DNA from: Ariolimax columbianus
Taxonomy: Eukaryota > Mollusca > Gastropoda > Stylommatophora > Arionidae
Direction: 5' to 3'
NCBI GenBank assembly: GCA_036924085.1
Contig: JAVGWX010000025.1
Span: 24,508,752 to 24,572,751 of the forward strand
Length of the DNA: 64,000 nucleotides
A program made the translations under genes and the position numbers. The notes below the pieces were generated by a model that saw only the letters and a program-made list of their open reading frames with translations, ran no database searches and had not been told where the DNA came from. Shown piece after piece: positions 50,434 to 61,584 of this stretch; within the stretch, counting starts at the first letter, position 1; each line of letters begins with the position of its first letter.

Positions 50434-53400
50434 ATATATATATATGTATGTGTGTGTGGTGTAGTGTGTGTGTGGTGTGGTGTGTGTCGTGTTGTGTTTG
50501 TGTGGTGTGTGTGTGTTTGTGGCGTGAGTGTAGTGTGTGTTGTGTGTAAGCGGTGTGTGTGTAGTGTGTCGTGTTGTGTGCATGTGGTGTGTAGTGTATG
50601 TGTTTGTGTGTAGTGGGTGTGTCGTGTGTGCGTGTGGTGTGTATGCCGTGTGTAGTGTGTGTGTAGTGTGTGCGTGTTATTAGTATGTGTGTGTGGTGTG
50701 TGTGTGTAGTGTGTGCGTATTATGAGTATGTGTGTGTGGTATGTATGTGAGGTGTTTATGATTTGTGTGTGTCGTGTGTGTGGTATGTGTTTTATGTATG
50801 TCGTATGTGTTGTGTATGTCGTGTGTGTGTGGAACGTGTGTGGTGTGTGTGTAATGTTTGTTGTGTTTTGCATATGGTGTGTGTGGTGTGTGTCGTATTT
50901 GTGTGTAGTGTGTGTGTCGTGTTGTGTGTGTGTGTGTGTCGTGTTGTGTGTGTGTAGTGTGTGTCTTGTGTGTGATGTGTGGTGTGTTTGTAGTGTATAT
51001 CGTGTTATGTGTGTATGTGGTGTTGAGTGTTTGTACGCGTGGTGTGTGTTCTATGTGTTATGTGTGCGTATGATGTGTGTGTAGTGTGTCGTGTTGTGTG
51101 TGTAGTGTGTCGTGTTGTGTGTGTGTGTGTGTGATGTGTGTGGTGTTTCTTGTGTGTGTCGTTTGCATTTGGTGTGTTTGTGTGGTGTGTGTGTGTCGAG
51201 TTGTGTGTGGGTGTCGAGTTGTGTGTGTGTGTATTGTGGTGTGTGTGCAGTGTGCGTGTTGTATTTGTCGTGTGTGAGTGGTGTGTGTGTGTATGTGTGT
51301 GTGGTGTGTGTCGTATTGAGTGAGTGTGGTGTGTGTGTATGTGTGTGTGGTGTATGTGTTGTGTGTCGTGTGGTGTTTGAGTGGTGTATGTGGGGTGTGA
51401 GATGTGTGTGTAGTATGTGAGGTGTGTGTGTGGGGTGTGTTGTGTATGTGTGGTGTGTGTGTATCGTGTTGTGTGTGGGGTGGGTGTTATATGTGTCGTG
51501 TGCGTGTGGTGTGTGTATGATGTGTAGTTTGTTTGTAGTGTGAATCGTGTTATGTGTGTTGAGTGTGGTGTGTGTGTTTGTGGGGTATGCGTGTTGTGTG
51601 TGCGTGTAGTATGTGTGGCATTGTGTGGGGTATGCATGTGATGTGTGTTGCATTTATCGTGTGTGCGTGTGGTGTATGTGTGGTGTGTATGTGGTGTGTG
51701 TGATGTGTGTGTGTGTTGAGTATGTATTGTGTGTCGGGTTGTCTGTGGGTGGTGTGTGTGTAGGGTGTGGGTGTGTGTAGTATGTGTCGTATTGAGTGTG
51801 TGCGGTGTGTATGTGTGTGTGTTTTGTGTCGTATTGAATGTGTGCGGTGTGTATGTGTTGTGTGTTTTGTGTCGTATTGAATGTGTGTGGTTTGTGGTAT
51901 GTGTGTGTGTGTATGTGTAGTGTGGGTAGTGTGTGTGGGCTGTTGTGTGTGTGTGAGTTTGTTGTGTGTGTCGTTTGTGGTGTGTGTATGTGAGTTGTAT
52001 CTAGTGTGTCAGTTCTGTTGTGTGTGGAGTTCGGTGTGTGCGTGTAATGTGTGAGTGTGCGTCAAGTGTTGTGAATATGGTGTGTGGGTGTTTGTAGTGT
52101 GTATGGTGTCGGTGTGTGTGTCGTGTTGTGTGTGTGTCGTGTTGTGTGTGTGTGGTGTATTTGTTGTGTTAGCGTGTGGAATTTGTTGTGTATGTGTGTA
52201 GTCTGTGTCGTGTTGAGTGTGTGTGGTGTGTGGTGTGCGTGTGTGTATGGTTCCGTGTGTATGTCGTTGTGTGTGTGGTGTGTGTGTTTTGAGTATTTGT
52301 AATGTGTGGTGTGTTGTGTGTGGTGTGTGTGTGTGGTGTGGTGTGTGTGTCGTGTTGTGTGTGATTTGTCGTGTGTGTCGTGTTATGTTGTGGTGGGTCT
52401 GTGTGTAGGGAATGTGTGCAATATGAGTGGTGTAGCATTCGACGTATTCTGTGTGTCTGGTGTAATGTGTGTGTGGTGTATGTGGTTTGGGGTTTGTAGT
52501 GTATGTCATGTTGTGTGTATGTGATGTGTTTGTTGTGTGTGTGTAGTGTGCGTTGCGTATACGCGGTGTGTGTGTGGAATATTAGTGGTGTAGTATGCGA
52601 CGTATTGTGTGTGTCTGGTGTAATGTGTGTGTGGTTTGTGAATTGTAGTGTATGTCGTGTTGTGTGTATGTGATGTGTTTGTGTTAGTGGTGTGTGTGTG
52701 TAGTGTGCGTTGCGTGTGCGCGGTGTGTGTATGGTGTGTCTCGTGTGTGATGTGTGTGTGTTATCTGTGTAGTGTGTGTCGTGTTGTGTGTGTATGTAGT
52801 GTTTGGTGTGTGTGTTGTGTTTGTGATGTGTTTGGTATATGTGATGTGTATGTATTAGTTGTTGTCTAAGTGAGTTGTGTCTGGTGTGTATGTCCTGTTT
52901 TGTGTGTGGTTGTCGATGTATATTTAGTGTTTGGGTGTGGTGTGGTATGTTTGGTGTAAAGAGTTGAGAATGTGGTATTTTGTATGTCGTGTGTGCGTGT
53001 GGTGTTTGTGTGTGTGGTGTGGGCATGTTGTGTGTGGTATGTATGTGTGGTTTGTATATTGTGCCTCGTGTTGTGTGTGGTTTGTATATTGTGCCTCGTG
53101 TTGTGTGTGGTGTGTGTGTGTGGTCTGTGGGTTGTGTGTGTCGTATGTGTGTGTGGTGTTTGAGCTGTGCGTGTGTGATGTGTGTGTAGTGTGTGTGATG
53201 TGTGTAGGGTGTGTGCGTGTATTGTGTGGTGTTTTTGTTGTATGTGTTATGTGTGTGTGAGTGGTGTGTAGTGTGAGTGTGGTGTGTATGTCGTTGTGTG
53301 TTCGTGGTATGTGATGTGTGTGTGTGTGTCGTGTTAGCATGTGATGTGGCTGTGTGTGTGGAATGTGTGGAGTGTGAGTGGTGTGTGTTGTGTCTGTGTA

Positions 53401-56090
53401 ATATGTGACGTGTTGTGTGTGTCTGGTGTTTTTAGTGTGTGTGTAGTGGGCGTTGTGTGTATGGTATTTGTATATGTGTGTGTGTATGTGGTGTGTATTA
53501 TATATCGTATTGTGTGTGTGGTGTGTGTTGTGTGTGCGTGGTGTGTATATGTGTATTGTGTGGCATTTTTGGTGTATGTGTTATGTGTTTGTGAGTGGTG
53601 TGTAGTGTGAGTGTGATGTGTGTGTAGTGTGGTGTGTATGTCGTGTAGTGTGTCTGTGGTATGTGGTGTGTGTGTCGTGTTAGCATGTGGTGTGTGTGGA
53701 ATGTGTGGTGTGTGTTGTATCTGTGTAGTATGTTACGTGTGTGTGTGTCTGGTGTTTTATGTATGTGTGTGGTGTGTATTGCGTGTGTCGTGTTTGCGTC
53801 GGGTGTGTGGTGTGTGTGTAGTGTATGTCGTGTTAAGTGTGTGTGTTTGTGGTGAGTGTGTAGTGTGCGTTGTGTGTGCGCGGTGTTTGTGTTGTGTGTC
53901 TTGTGTGTGGTGTGTGTCTATTGTGCGTAGTGTGTGTCGTGGTTGTGTATATCGTGTGTGTGATATGTTTGCTATTTGTGTGGTGTGTGTGGTTGTGTAA
54001 TGTGAGTGTGGTGTGTTTGAGGTGCGTAGTATTTATGTCGTGTTGTGTAAATGTGGTTTGTGTGTATGTGGTGAATGCGATGTGAGTGTCGTGTGAGCGT
54101 GTGGAATGTCTGTGTGTGAGGAGTGTGTGTCGTGTTTTGTGTGTCTTTATGGCGTGTGTGTAGTGTGCATGGTGTGTAAGTAGTGTGTGTCGTCTGTGTG
54201 AGTAGTGTGTCTATGGAGTATAGTGTGTGTGTGGTGGGTGTGTTGTGTGTGTCTTGTGTGCGTGTGGTGTATGTGTGTGGTGTGTTTTGTGTGTATCGTG
54301 TGTATGTGTGGTGAGTATGGTATGGGTGTATGTGTGGCTTGTGTGTAGTGTGTCGTGTTGTGTGTGTGGTGTGTGTGGGGTGTGTTGTGTGTCGTGTGTG
54401 ACGTGTATGTCGTGTTGTGTGTGTGGTGTGTGTGGGGTGTGTTGTGTGTGTCGTGTGTGACGTGTATATCGTGTTGTGTGTGTATGTTTATGGTCTGTGT
54501 GTAGTGTGTGTGGTTTGTATGTAGTGTTTGTCGTGTTGTGTGTATGTTTATGGCCTGTGTGTAGTGTGTGTGGTTTGTGTGTAGTGTGTGTGGTGTTGTG
54601 GTAGTGTGTGTCGTTTGTGTATATGGTGTGTGTGTGTGGTATGTGTGTGTTTGTGGTTTGTGTGTGAGCTATGTGTTTGTTGTGTGTGGTATGTGTCGTA
54701 TGTGCGTGTAGTGTATGTGTATGTGTGTTTGTGTTTGGTTTGTGTGTTATGTATGTGTTTGTGTGTGTAATGTATGTGTGTAGTGAGCATCGTGTGTAAG
54801 TGTTGTGTGTGTATCGCGTTGTGTGTGGTTGGTGTATGTGTGTGGGATATGTGTAGTATGTGACGTGTTGTGTGTGTGGTGTGTTGTGTGCGTTTAGTGT
54901 GTGTCGTGTGTGCATGGTGGGTGCATATGTGCGTGTGTTGTATGTGGACTGGTTTGTGTTGTGTGTGTATGGTGTATGGTGTGTAGTGTTTGTGCGTGTG
55001 GTGGGTTTGTTGGGGGTGTCGTATGTGCGTGTGGTGTGTGTTCGTGTGTGTGGTGTGTGAGGTGTATGTGTGTAGTGTGCGTCGTGTGTAAGTGGTGTGT
55101 GTGTATCGCGTTGTGTGTGTGTGGCGTGTGGCTTGTGTGTAGTGTGTGTCATGTTGAGTGTGTGGTGTGTGTGGTGTGTGTGTATGGTGTGTGTGAGATG
55201 TGTGTAGTATGTGGCGTGTTGTGTGTGTTTTGTATGTGTTGTATGTGTCGTGTGTGCATGTTGTGTGTGTGGTGTGTGGTGTGTGTGGTGTGTGATGTAT
55301 GTGCGGTGTCTGTGTTGTATGGTGTGTATAGTGGGAGTGGGGTGTGTGGTGGTGGTGTGTGTGTGTGTGTATGGTGTTGTGTGTGTACGGTGTGTTTTGT
55401 GTGGGTGTTTGTTGTGTGTGGTGTCTATGTGTGATGGGTGGTGTGTATGGTGTGTGTGCGTGTCGTGTGTGCGTGGTGTGTGTGTGTATGTGTGGTGTGT
55501 GTGGTGTATGTATGGTCTGTGTCTCGTGTTGTGTGTGTGTGTGGTGTATGTGTTGTTTGTGTCGTATTAGCATATGGTGTGTCTGTATGCGGAATGCGTG
55601 GAGTGTGATTGGTGTGTATGGTGTGTGTGTGACGTGTGTAGTATTTGACGTGTTATATGTGTGTTTTGTGTGTGTTTTGTGTGTATGTCGTGTGTGTTCG
55701 GTGTGTCGTTTCTTCGTTTTGCGTTTGTGTGTGTGTGGTGTGGAGTGTGTTTCTGGTATAGTGTGTATGGTGTGTGTAGTATTTTCGTCTTGAGTGTGTG
55801 TGTGTGTGTGTGTGTAATTTTGGTGTGTGTAGTGTGCTTGGTGTGTGTGTTTAGTGGTGTGTGTATGAGGAGTGGTGTGTGTGTGTATATATATATATAG
55901 TGTATCGTGTGTGCGTGTGGTGTTGTATATGTGGTGTGTATTGTGTGTTGGGTGTGTGTATTGTGTGTTGGGTGTGTGTAGTGTGTCGTGTTGTGTGTAT
56001 TGTGTGTCATGTGCGCGTCTGGTGTGTGTGTGGTGTGTATTGTTTCATGTGCGACTGTGGTGTGTGTAATGTTAGTGGTGTGTGTGTGTG
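50434..56090 (+). repeat. 5.6-kb compound (GT)n-like repeat
   Basis: The plus strand is almost entirely G and T with sparse A and C, made of TGTGTG, TGTGGTGTG and TGTCGTGTTGTG blocks. Long open frames on both strands (Cys/Val-rich on plus, His/Thr-rich on minus) are artefacts of the composition. The tract is not a plain dinucleotide repeat. Longer units recur, for example 52427-52530 against 52588-52690, about 54360-54418 against 54418-54476, and a GTCGTGTTAGCATGTG marker at about 53329, 53673 and (varied) 55561. ATATAT runs occur near 50434 and 55888. Confidence 0.95.
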
Positions 56091-57500
56091 GTTTGGAGGA
56101 CTGGTTAGAGGGACTGGTTTGAGGGACTGGTTTTAGGTAATGGTTTTAGGGACCGGTTTTAGTAACTGGTACAAGAACTGGTTTGAGGGAAAGTTGATTG
56201 ATTAGTTTGAGGGAATGGTTTGCAGGACTGGATAAGGACTGGTTTATATATTGGTGTGAGTGATTGGTGCATCTTTGAGGCACTGGATTAAGGACTGGCT
56301 CTGATTAATCATTTGAGGGACTGGCTTAAAGACTAGTTTGAGGCCATGTTTGAGGTACTGGATTTAGGGAGTGGTACCAGAATTGGTTTGAGGGAATGGT
56401 TGATAGCTATGTTTGAGGAACTTGTTTGAAGGATTGATACAAGAACTGTATGGAGGGACTGGTTTGAGGGACCAGGTTGAGGGACTTGTTTGAGGGACTC
56501 ATTCCAAGGTCATGTACAAGAAGTGGTTTTGAAAGACTGGTTTGAGGGACTGGTTTTACGGGATTGGTACAAGAACTAGTTTGAAGAAATAGTTTAAGGA
56601 CTGGTTTGAGGAACTGGTTCGAGGAATTGATTTAGGGACTGATTTTAGGAAGTGGTTTCAAGGACTGGTTTGAAGGACTGTTTAAGGACTGGTTTGTGAG
56701 ACTGGTTCGCGAGACATTTTCAGATACTGAGTTGAGGTGCTGGTACAAGGGACCGGTTTAAGGGACTGGTTTGAAGGACTGGTTCCATGGACAGGTACAA
56801 GAACTGGTTTGAGAAACTGGTTTGTGGGATTAATACACGACTGGTTTGACGTATTGATACACGACTGGTTTGACGGACTGGTTTGAGGAACTGGTTTGCG
56901 GAACTATTTTGAGGGACTTGTACTAGGACTGGTTTAAGCATTGATTTGAATAATTGGTTTGAAAAAACTGGTTGGAGGAACTGGTTTGAGGGTCTGGTTT
57001 TGGGACAGGTTTGAAAGACTGGATTGAGGGAGTGATTTGAGGGACGTACAGGAACTGGTTTGAGGGACTGGTTTTAGGGACTGATTTGAGGGACTGTTTT
57101 AAATGCTGGTTCGAGGAACTTGTTTGAGGGACTGGTTTGTGGGACTGGTTTAAGGACTAGTTGGAAGGCCTGGTTTATAGATTGCTTTGAGTTACTGGTT
57201 TGATTGACTGGTACAAGGACTGGTTTAAGGGATTGGTTTAAGGACTGGTTTGAGCGACATTTTTGATGGGTTGCTTTAGGGACTGGTTTTGGGGTCTGGT
57301 TTCAGATACTGGGTTGAGAGACTGGTTTGAGAGACTAGTTTGGGGGACTGATTTGAGGGACTGGTTTGAGGGACTGATACAAGACTGGTTTATATACTCT
57401 TTTAAAGAAATTGTTTTAGGGATTGGTAAAAGGACATGTTTGATGGACTGGTTTAATTACTGGTTTGAGAGATTGTTTTGAGGGATTTGTATAAGGACTT
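56091..57500 (+). repeat. Degenerate minisatellite based on GGACTGGTTTGAG
   Basis: About 1.4 kb of 13-19-bp units vary around GGGACTGGTTTGA, GACTGGTTTTAGG and GACTGGTACAAGAACT. Copies are diverged and irregular in length. It abuts the GT repeat without a spacer. Stretches open on the minus strand (for example 56720-56941, with repeated NQFLKPV-like residues) follow from the repeat and are not genes. Confidence 0.92.
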
Positions 57501-57554
57501 GTTAAAGGGATCGTCTCGAGGGGTTGTATAAGGACTTGTTAAAGGGATCGTCTC
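57487..57554 (+). repeat. Short direct duplication, 37-bp offset
   Basis: A 31-bp stretch beginning TTGTATAAGGACTTGTTAAA occurs at 57487-57517 and again at 57524-57554. It lies exactly between the minisatellite and the retrotransposon to its right. Confidence 0.8.
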
Positions 57555-57564
57555 CTCTCAAGGG

Positions 57565-57960
57565 GTTATGCATTCACATAAATGTTACATGCGCAGTTGA
57601 CCTCATTGCTCCACTAATAAAACTCAGGACATGTTCCAGAGACTCTACATTAGTCTACGAGCATGTTATCAAGAGTGCACTGCTGTATTTTAAAGCACAG
57701 CGCACATATCCAAGAATCCCAGATACTCTTGAGCCTCTCAATGTCCTTGTCCGATCCCCTTGCTGTACCAGCGAACCTCTTCAATAACTGTATCCACCTC
57801 AACGCTTTATTTGTAACATTTTGTACATGTTTCCTGGGGCTGAGCTGTCGGTTGGGAGTGACCAAGATATGTAGGCTCTTCCTCTCTGGGAAATTTATGT
57901 TTTCCGAATTGCAGACTTATATTTTTCTTGGCACTTTGTGGCTATTGGTAAAGATAGTGT
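57565..57960 (-). pseudogene. Reverse transcriptase thumb segment, inverted 5' part of element D
   Basis: The minus strand reads FPREEEPTYLG-like residues near 57880-57900. Then come VTPNRQLSPRKHVQNVTNKA and LLKRFAGTARGSDKD (about 57735-57790), and after frame changes KYSSALLITCS and VESLEHVLSFISGAMRST (ISGAMRST at about 57595-57618). This is the typical series YLGV..DR.L.F..H.., L.RLAGT.WG.D, Y.S......, ISGAMRSTP of a non-LTR RT thumb, which in intact elements lies just upstream of RNase H. Here it points away from the adjacent RNase H, which starts only about 30 bp further right on the opposite strand. Confidence 0.8.
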
Positions 57961-57989
57961 AACCAGTCTTTCCACAGTTTATCTTCCGT

Positions 57990-58906
57990 TTCCACATGAG
58001 AACATTGCAGACAACGATTAACACTTGCCCAGAGGAATGGGTGCATGTCTATACTGATAGATTTGCTTTTCAGGCCGCCATTAAAGCAGAAAATGGACTC
58101 TACATAGAGTATCCAGACATATCATCTGATGAGCTGTTTGATGCATGTGTGGAGATATGTTCAAATTATCAGGTAGAAATAACAGCATTTGAAGTAGCTA
58201 TGTAAAACTTGAGGACTTTATTTGATGTTTTCCCATCAAAAGCCCAAAGCATCGTAATCTTTACAGACTCATTATCTGCCATTCAAGCTCTGGAAGATGT
58301 TGGACCCTGCAGGCCTTATCCAAATATCCATAGATGCCAACCAACTTATTATATCTCATTATGTTAGAATAGTTATGTAATGGATACCTGGTCACTCAAA
58401 TATACCTGGCAATGACAAAGCAAATAGACTGGCTAAGAAGGGATCAAGTCAAGAACAACAATACACCCCAACAACTTTACAGACAGTCAAACAACAAATG
58501 AAGACTGGAAGCAAAGAGGATTGTTTGAATAGATGGTCAATGGGAAATACGTGGAGATAAATCTACAAACATATGGCCATAACAAATTCCAAAGACAACA
58601 TCAATCTCCTGAAAAGGAGAGACCAAAGCACAATTTTCCGACTTCGCACTCAACACATACAACTTAACAGTCACTTGAACAGAATCCAACCAGAACATAC
58701 TCCAGAGTGCCGGCTGTGCCCACATCCATATGAAACTGTTGATCATCATCTTTTTGAATGTCCAGAGCTTGCTAGTGTTAGGAAGGGAGCTTTTTCCTCC
58801 GAGGTCAGACAAATGGAACACTGTGTGTTGAACTTAACAATCACTTGCAGATACCCCTATTTGGCATTGGGCCAAAGAGCAGGATCCCATATGCCGCTGA
58901 ATTAAT
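57990..58906 (+). pseudogene. RNase H domain and C-terminal zinc-knuckle of a non-LTR retrotransposon (element D)
   Basis: The first open segment (57996-58205) reads EEWVHVYTDRF, ENGLYIEYPD and CSNYQVEITAFEVAM. It carries the first catalytic Asp (58056-58058, with the following Gly changed to Arg) and the Glu (58176-58178). Beyond a stop, FTDSLSAIQAL gives the next Asp (58266-58268). WIPGHSNIPGNDKANRLAKK (from 58381) has the His, but the usual final Asp of the GNE.AD motif is Asn. A TAA at 58378-58380 sits just before that tryptophan. The last open frame (58573-58905) reads LLKRRDQSTIFRLRTQH and CRLCPHPYETVDHHLFECP (C-x2-C-x8-H-x4-C, residues 46-63). The order and motifs match the 3' part of RNase H-bearing elements common in molluscs. 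At least three disabling changes make it inactive. Confidence 0.85.
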
Positions 58907-58926
58907 AACCAACCAACCAACCAACC
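58907..58926 (+). repeat. (AACC)n short tandem, probable 3' tail of element D
   Basis: Five AACC units follow the last in-frame stop of element D directly. Several non-LTR elements end in a short simple repeat instead of poly(A), so this is the likely 3' terminus. Confidence 0.65.
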
Positions 58927-58929
58927 ATA

Positions 58930-59215
58930 AATGGTAGCTTGCAGTTTTTGAATTGCTTATATTTATGTTACGAATGTTCAGGACAATGTCCCCCCTTTCA
59001 GCGTAATACAGACACGCCTTCAATAACTGATCGATTTGATTCTAACAGAAGCTCTAAAGGTCATCTCCCGCAGGATGTCTCAAAAGTGACTTGAAAAAGA
59101 GCTGCAGACTAATTATCTTAATTTTAAGAAAATGTTGGAATTGTCAGATTGTTGGTTGTCAACTGTGGAAAACAGAATCCCTTTTTATTCAAGTTCTTTT
59201 TAAATGTGTCCTTAT
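58930..59215. other. Unique spacer, nothing recognised
   Basis: This is non-repetitive sequence between the tail of element D and the CA-rich tract. No coding or RNA motif was seen. It may be host flank. Confidence 0.5.
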
Positions 59216-59220
59216 ACATA

Positions 59221-59514
59221 AACACACACACACACATACACACACACACTAATACACACACTAACACACACACACGCACACACACACACGAACGCGCACA
59301 CACACACACATACACACACACACATACGCGCTTACTTGAAGACACACACACACGCGTATACACGCGTACATGCGTACTTCCGCACTTCCATTCGTGCATA
59401 CATGCACACTACACTACATACATCCATCCACCCATACATACATACATACATACATACATCAATACATACATACATACATCAATACATACATACATACATA
59501 CATCAATACATACA

Positions 59515-59548
<34 letters not shown>

Positions 59549-59813
59549 AATACATACATACATACATACATCAATACATACATACATACATGCATACATA
59601 CATATATACATCAATACATACATACATACATACATCAATACATACATACATACATACATACATCAATACATACATACATACATACATACATACATACATA
59701 CATACATACATACATACACACACATACATACATCCATACATACATATATGCACACACACATACATAAACACACATACATACATACACATACATACATACA
59801 TATATACACATAC

Positions 59814-59844
<31 letters not shown>

Positions 59845-59990
59845 CATACATACACACATGCATACATCCATACATACATATATACACACACACATACATA
59901 AACACACATACATACATACACATACATACATACATACATAAATACATAAATACATACATAAATACATACATACATATATACATACATCAT
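59221..59990 (+). repeat. (CA)n followed by (CATA)n microsatellite
   Basis: The CA tract with CG interruptions (59221-59400) passes into a long CATA tetranucleotide tract with periodic CATCAATA variants and CACACA islands. Open frames with alternating Tyr-Ile-His-Thr on plus and Met-Tyr-Val-Cys on minus are artefacts of the tetranucleotide. Confidence 0.96.
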
Positions 59991-60356
59991 ACGTACACAC
60001 ACACATACACACACATACAACCACACACATACAATCATACACATACAATCACACACATATAATCACACACATACAATCACATATACAAACACAGACATAC
60101 AATCACACATATAATCACACACATACAAACACATACAATCACACACATTTAATCCCACACATACAATCACACACATATAATCACACACATACAAACACAT
60201 ATACAAACACAGACATACAATCACACATATAATCACACACATACAAACACATACAATCACACACATTTAATCCCACACATACAATCACACACATATAATC
60301 ACACACATACAAACGCATACAATCACACACATACAAACATACACATTTAAACGCAC
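59991..60356 (+). repeat. ACACATACAATC-type minisatellite with a 118-bp duplication
   Basis: Units vary around CACACATACAAT and CACACATATAAT. A longer stretch starting ATATACAAACACAGACATAC is repeated at 60081 and 60199, an offset of 118 bp, with private words such as CATTTAATCCCACAC in both copies. Confidence 0.9.
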
Positions 60357-61080
60357 ACCTTCACACGAGCGTTATGCAGCAAATACGTAACCAATAGGTA
60401 TTGAACAATCTAAACGAGATACGAACTGAACAACCATTTTAATTAGACTTTCACCGTCCCTTCTCTCAGTATGATTTACTTGAACTTTGATACATTTATC
60501 CCATCATTTGATTATTAGGCCACAACTTAGCAGTCTTTGGTATGTTGTCTCAGTCACATTTACGTTACGCGATCAACCTCTTTGTCATTCAGAAACCGCA
60601 TGTTTACTCAGATGGGACCGCATATAACTGTACAGTCCAATCTGAGCGTGTCAAACTCTACCGCACGAAGGGCATACGTGAACAGCGTTAATAATTGAAT
60701 CGGCTTGCATTCTGTTCATTTATGCAGCTAGATTTTCCTGCACCTCAGTAATGCTACTCTGCTCAAATATGCGGGACACATGTGTAACGGAAGTGCTCAA
60801 GGCTGAGCGGTTCGGAGCAAGCAGCTCTCAGGCAGCGACATCAATGGTGAAACTATTCAAAGAAATCTCGGAGTGTCTTTTTACACTTTCTTCTGTCCCC
60901 CAGGCGAGCTAGGGTCTGTAATTACGGAGCTAAATTTTAATGCCACCTAATGACATCTTTTTGAAACTACCAGCTACATTTGTTCAGCTTTCCCATATCA
61001 GTTTGTGACCTAGTTACTGACTAGTCATAATATTACTTAATATCGTCATACTGGGGAAAACAGCATTTTTGCGCAGCTGT
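60357..61080. other. Unique spacer, nothing recognised
   Basis: This is ordinary mixed-composition sequence. No open frame of note, no transposon motif and no RNA gene were seen. Confidence 0.5.
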
Positions 61081-61317
61081 AAGCGAATACACATACATAA
61101 GGCGGGAGACATTGGAAGCTATCGTCCGATTACACCTCTCGCGATCTCTTTCAAAATATTCAATTTTACAAAGATTTCGTCCCATCCTCGGTAGTGTGCA
61201 TTCAATTGAACTAGCTGGCTTTCAGCATTGGTACAGCCCATTGGACCACATCTCAACCCACTGTCGCAACATCCAACAGCCCGAGAATACCCACCCCCAA
61301 TGATGGACACCTTCATT

Positions 61318-61321
61318 GAAT

Positions 61322-61330
<9 letters not shown>
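61318..61330 (+). repeat. Target-site duplication, left copy
   Basis: GAATCCAGACTTT, identical to 61585-61597 on the other side of the SINE. The last three T merge with the SINE tail, so the true duplication is 10 to 13 bp. Confidence 0.92.
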
Positions 61331-61354
<24 letters not shown>

Positions 61355-61519
61355 GCCTTATTTCTCTAATCCCCAAGGCGGTGTGCGTTACACTGCGTTT
61401 TTATTTTGCGCCTGTCGGCCCAGTGCATCCGACTTCAGCATGCATTTTATGTAAGGGTCTGCTTCCTCCTGCATTTTCTAAGGGTTTGCTTCCCCGGGGT
61501 AACGGCCGGTGCTGTGATG

Positions 61520-61530
61520 GGGATCGAACC
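61520..61530 (-). promoter_or_regulatory. RNA polymerase III B box of the SINE
   Basis: GGTTCGATCCC on the minus strand fits the GGTTCGANNCC consensus. It lies 33 bp downstream of the A box, a normal spacing for a tRNA-type internal promoter. Confidence 0.88.
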
Positions 61531-61563
61531 CAGCACCTTCTGGTTGTGAGCCGTGTCACTTAA

Positions 61564-61574
61564 CCACTAGGCCA
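61564..61574 (-). promoter_or_regulatory. RNA polymerase III A box of the SINE
   Basis: TGGCCTAGTGG on the minus strand fits the TRGYNNANNNG consensus and lies 10 bp into the element. Confidence 0.85.
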
Positions 61575-61584
61575 CGCCGTCCCC

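Larger units (their letters stand above)
61331..61584 (-). mobile_element. tRNA-derived SINE, full length, with poly(A) tail
   Basis: Read on the minus strand, the element starts with GGGGACGGCGTGGCCTAGTG at 61584. It has a tRNA-like head with pol III A box (61564-61574) and B box (61520-61530), then an unrelated body with two GAAGCA(A/G)ACCCTTA copies. It ends AGAGAAATAAGGC followed by 27 A (T run 61328-61354 on plus, part of which may belong to the target duplication). Length is about 254 bp. It is flanked by a perfect 13-bp direct repeat. I do not recognise the family name. The tRNA source cannot be decided by eye. Confidence 0.9.

Noticed and set aside
50295..56136. Long Cys/Val-rich and His/Thr-rich open frames, up to 341 codons
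   Set aside because: They arise from the GT/CA dinucleotide composition, occur in overlapping frames on both strands and have no complexity.
56091..57500. Interstitial telomeric repeat (TTAGGG-like words such as TTTTAGGGA)
   Set aside because: These words are scattered variants of the GGTTTGAGGGACT unit. There is no tandem TTAGGG run.
59149..60062. 250-codon His/Thr/Tyr/Ile open frame and its Met/Tyr/Val/Cys complements
   Set aside because: It is a direct translation of CA and CATA microsatellites.
61505..61584. Functional tRNA gene on the minus strand
   Set aside because: The A and B boxes are good, but the 5' and 3' acceptor stems do not pair convincingly. The sequence continues into a SINE body with a poly(A) tail and target duplications.
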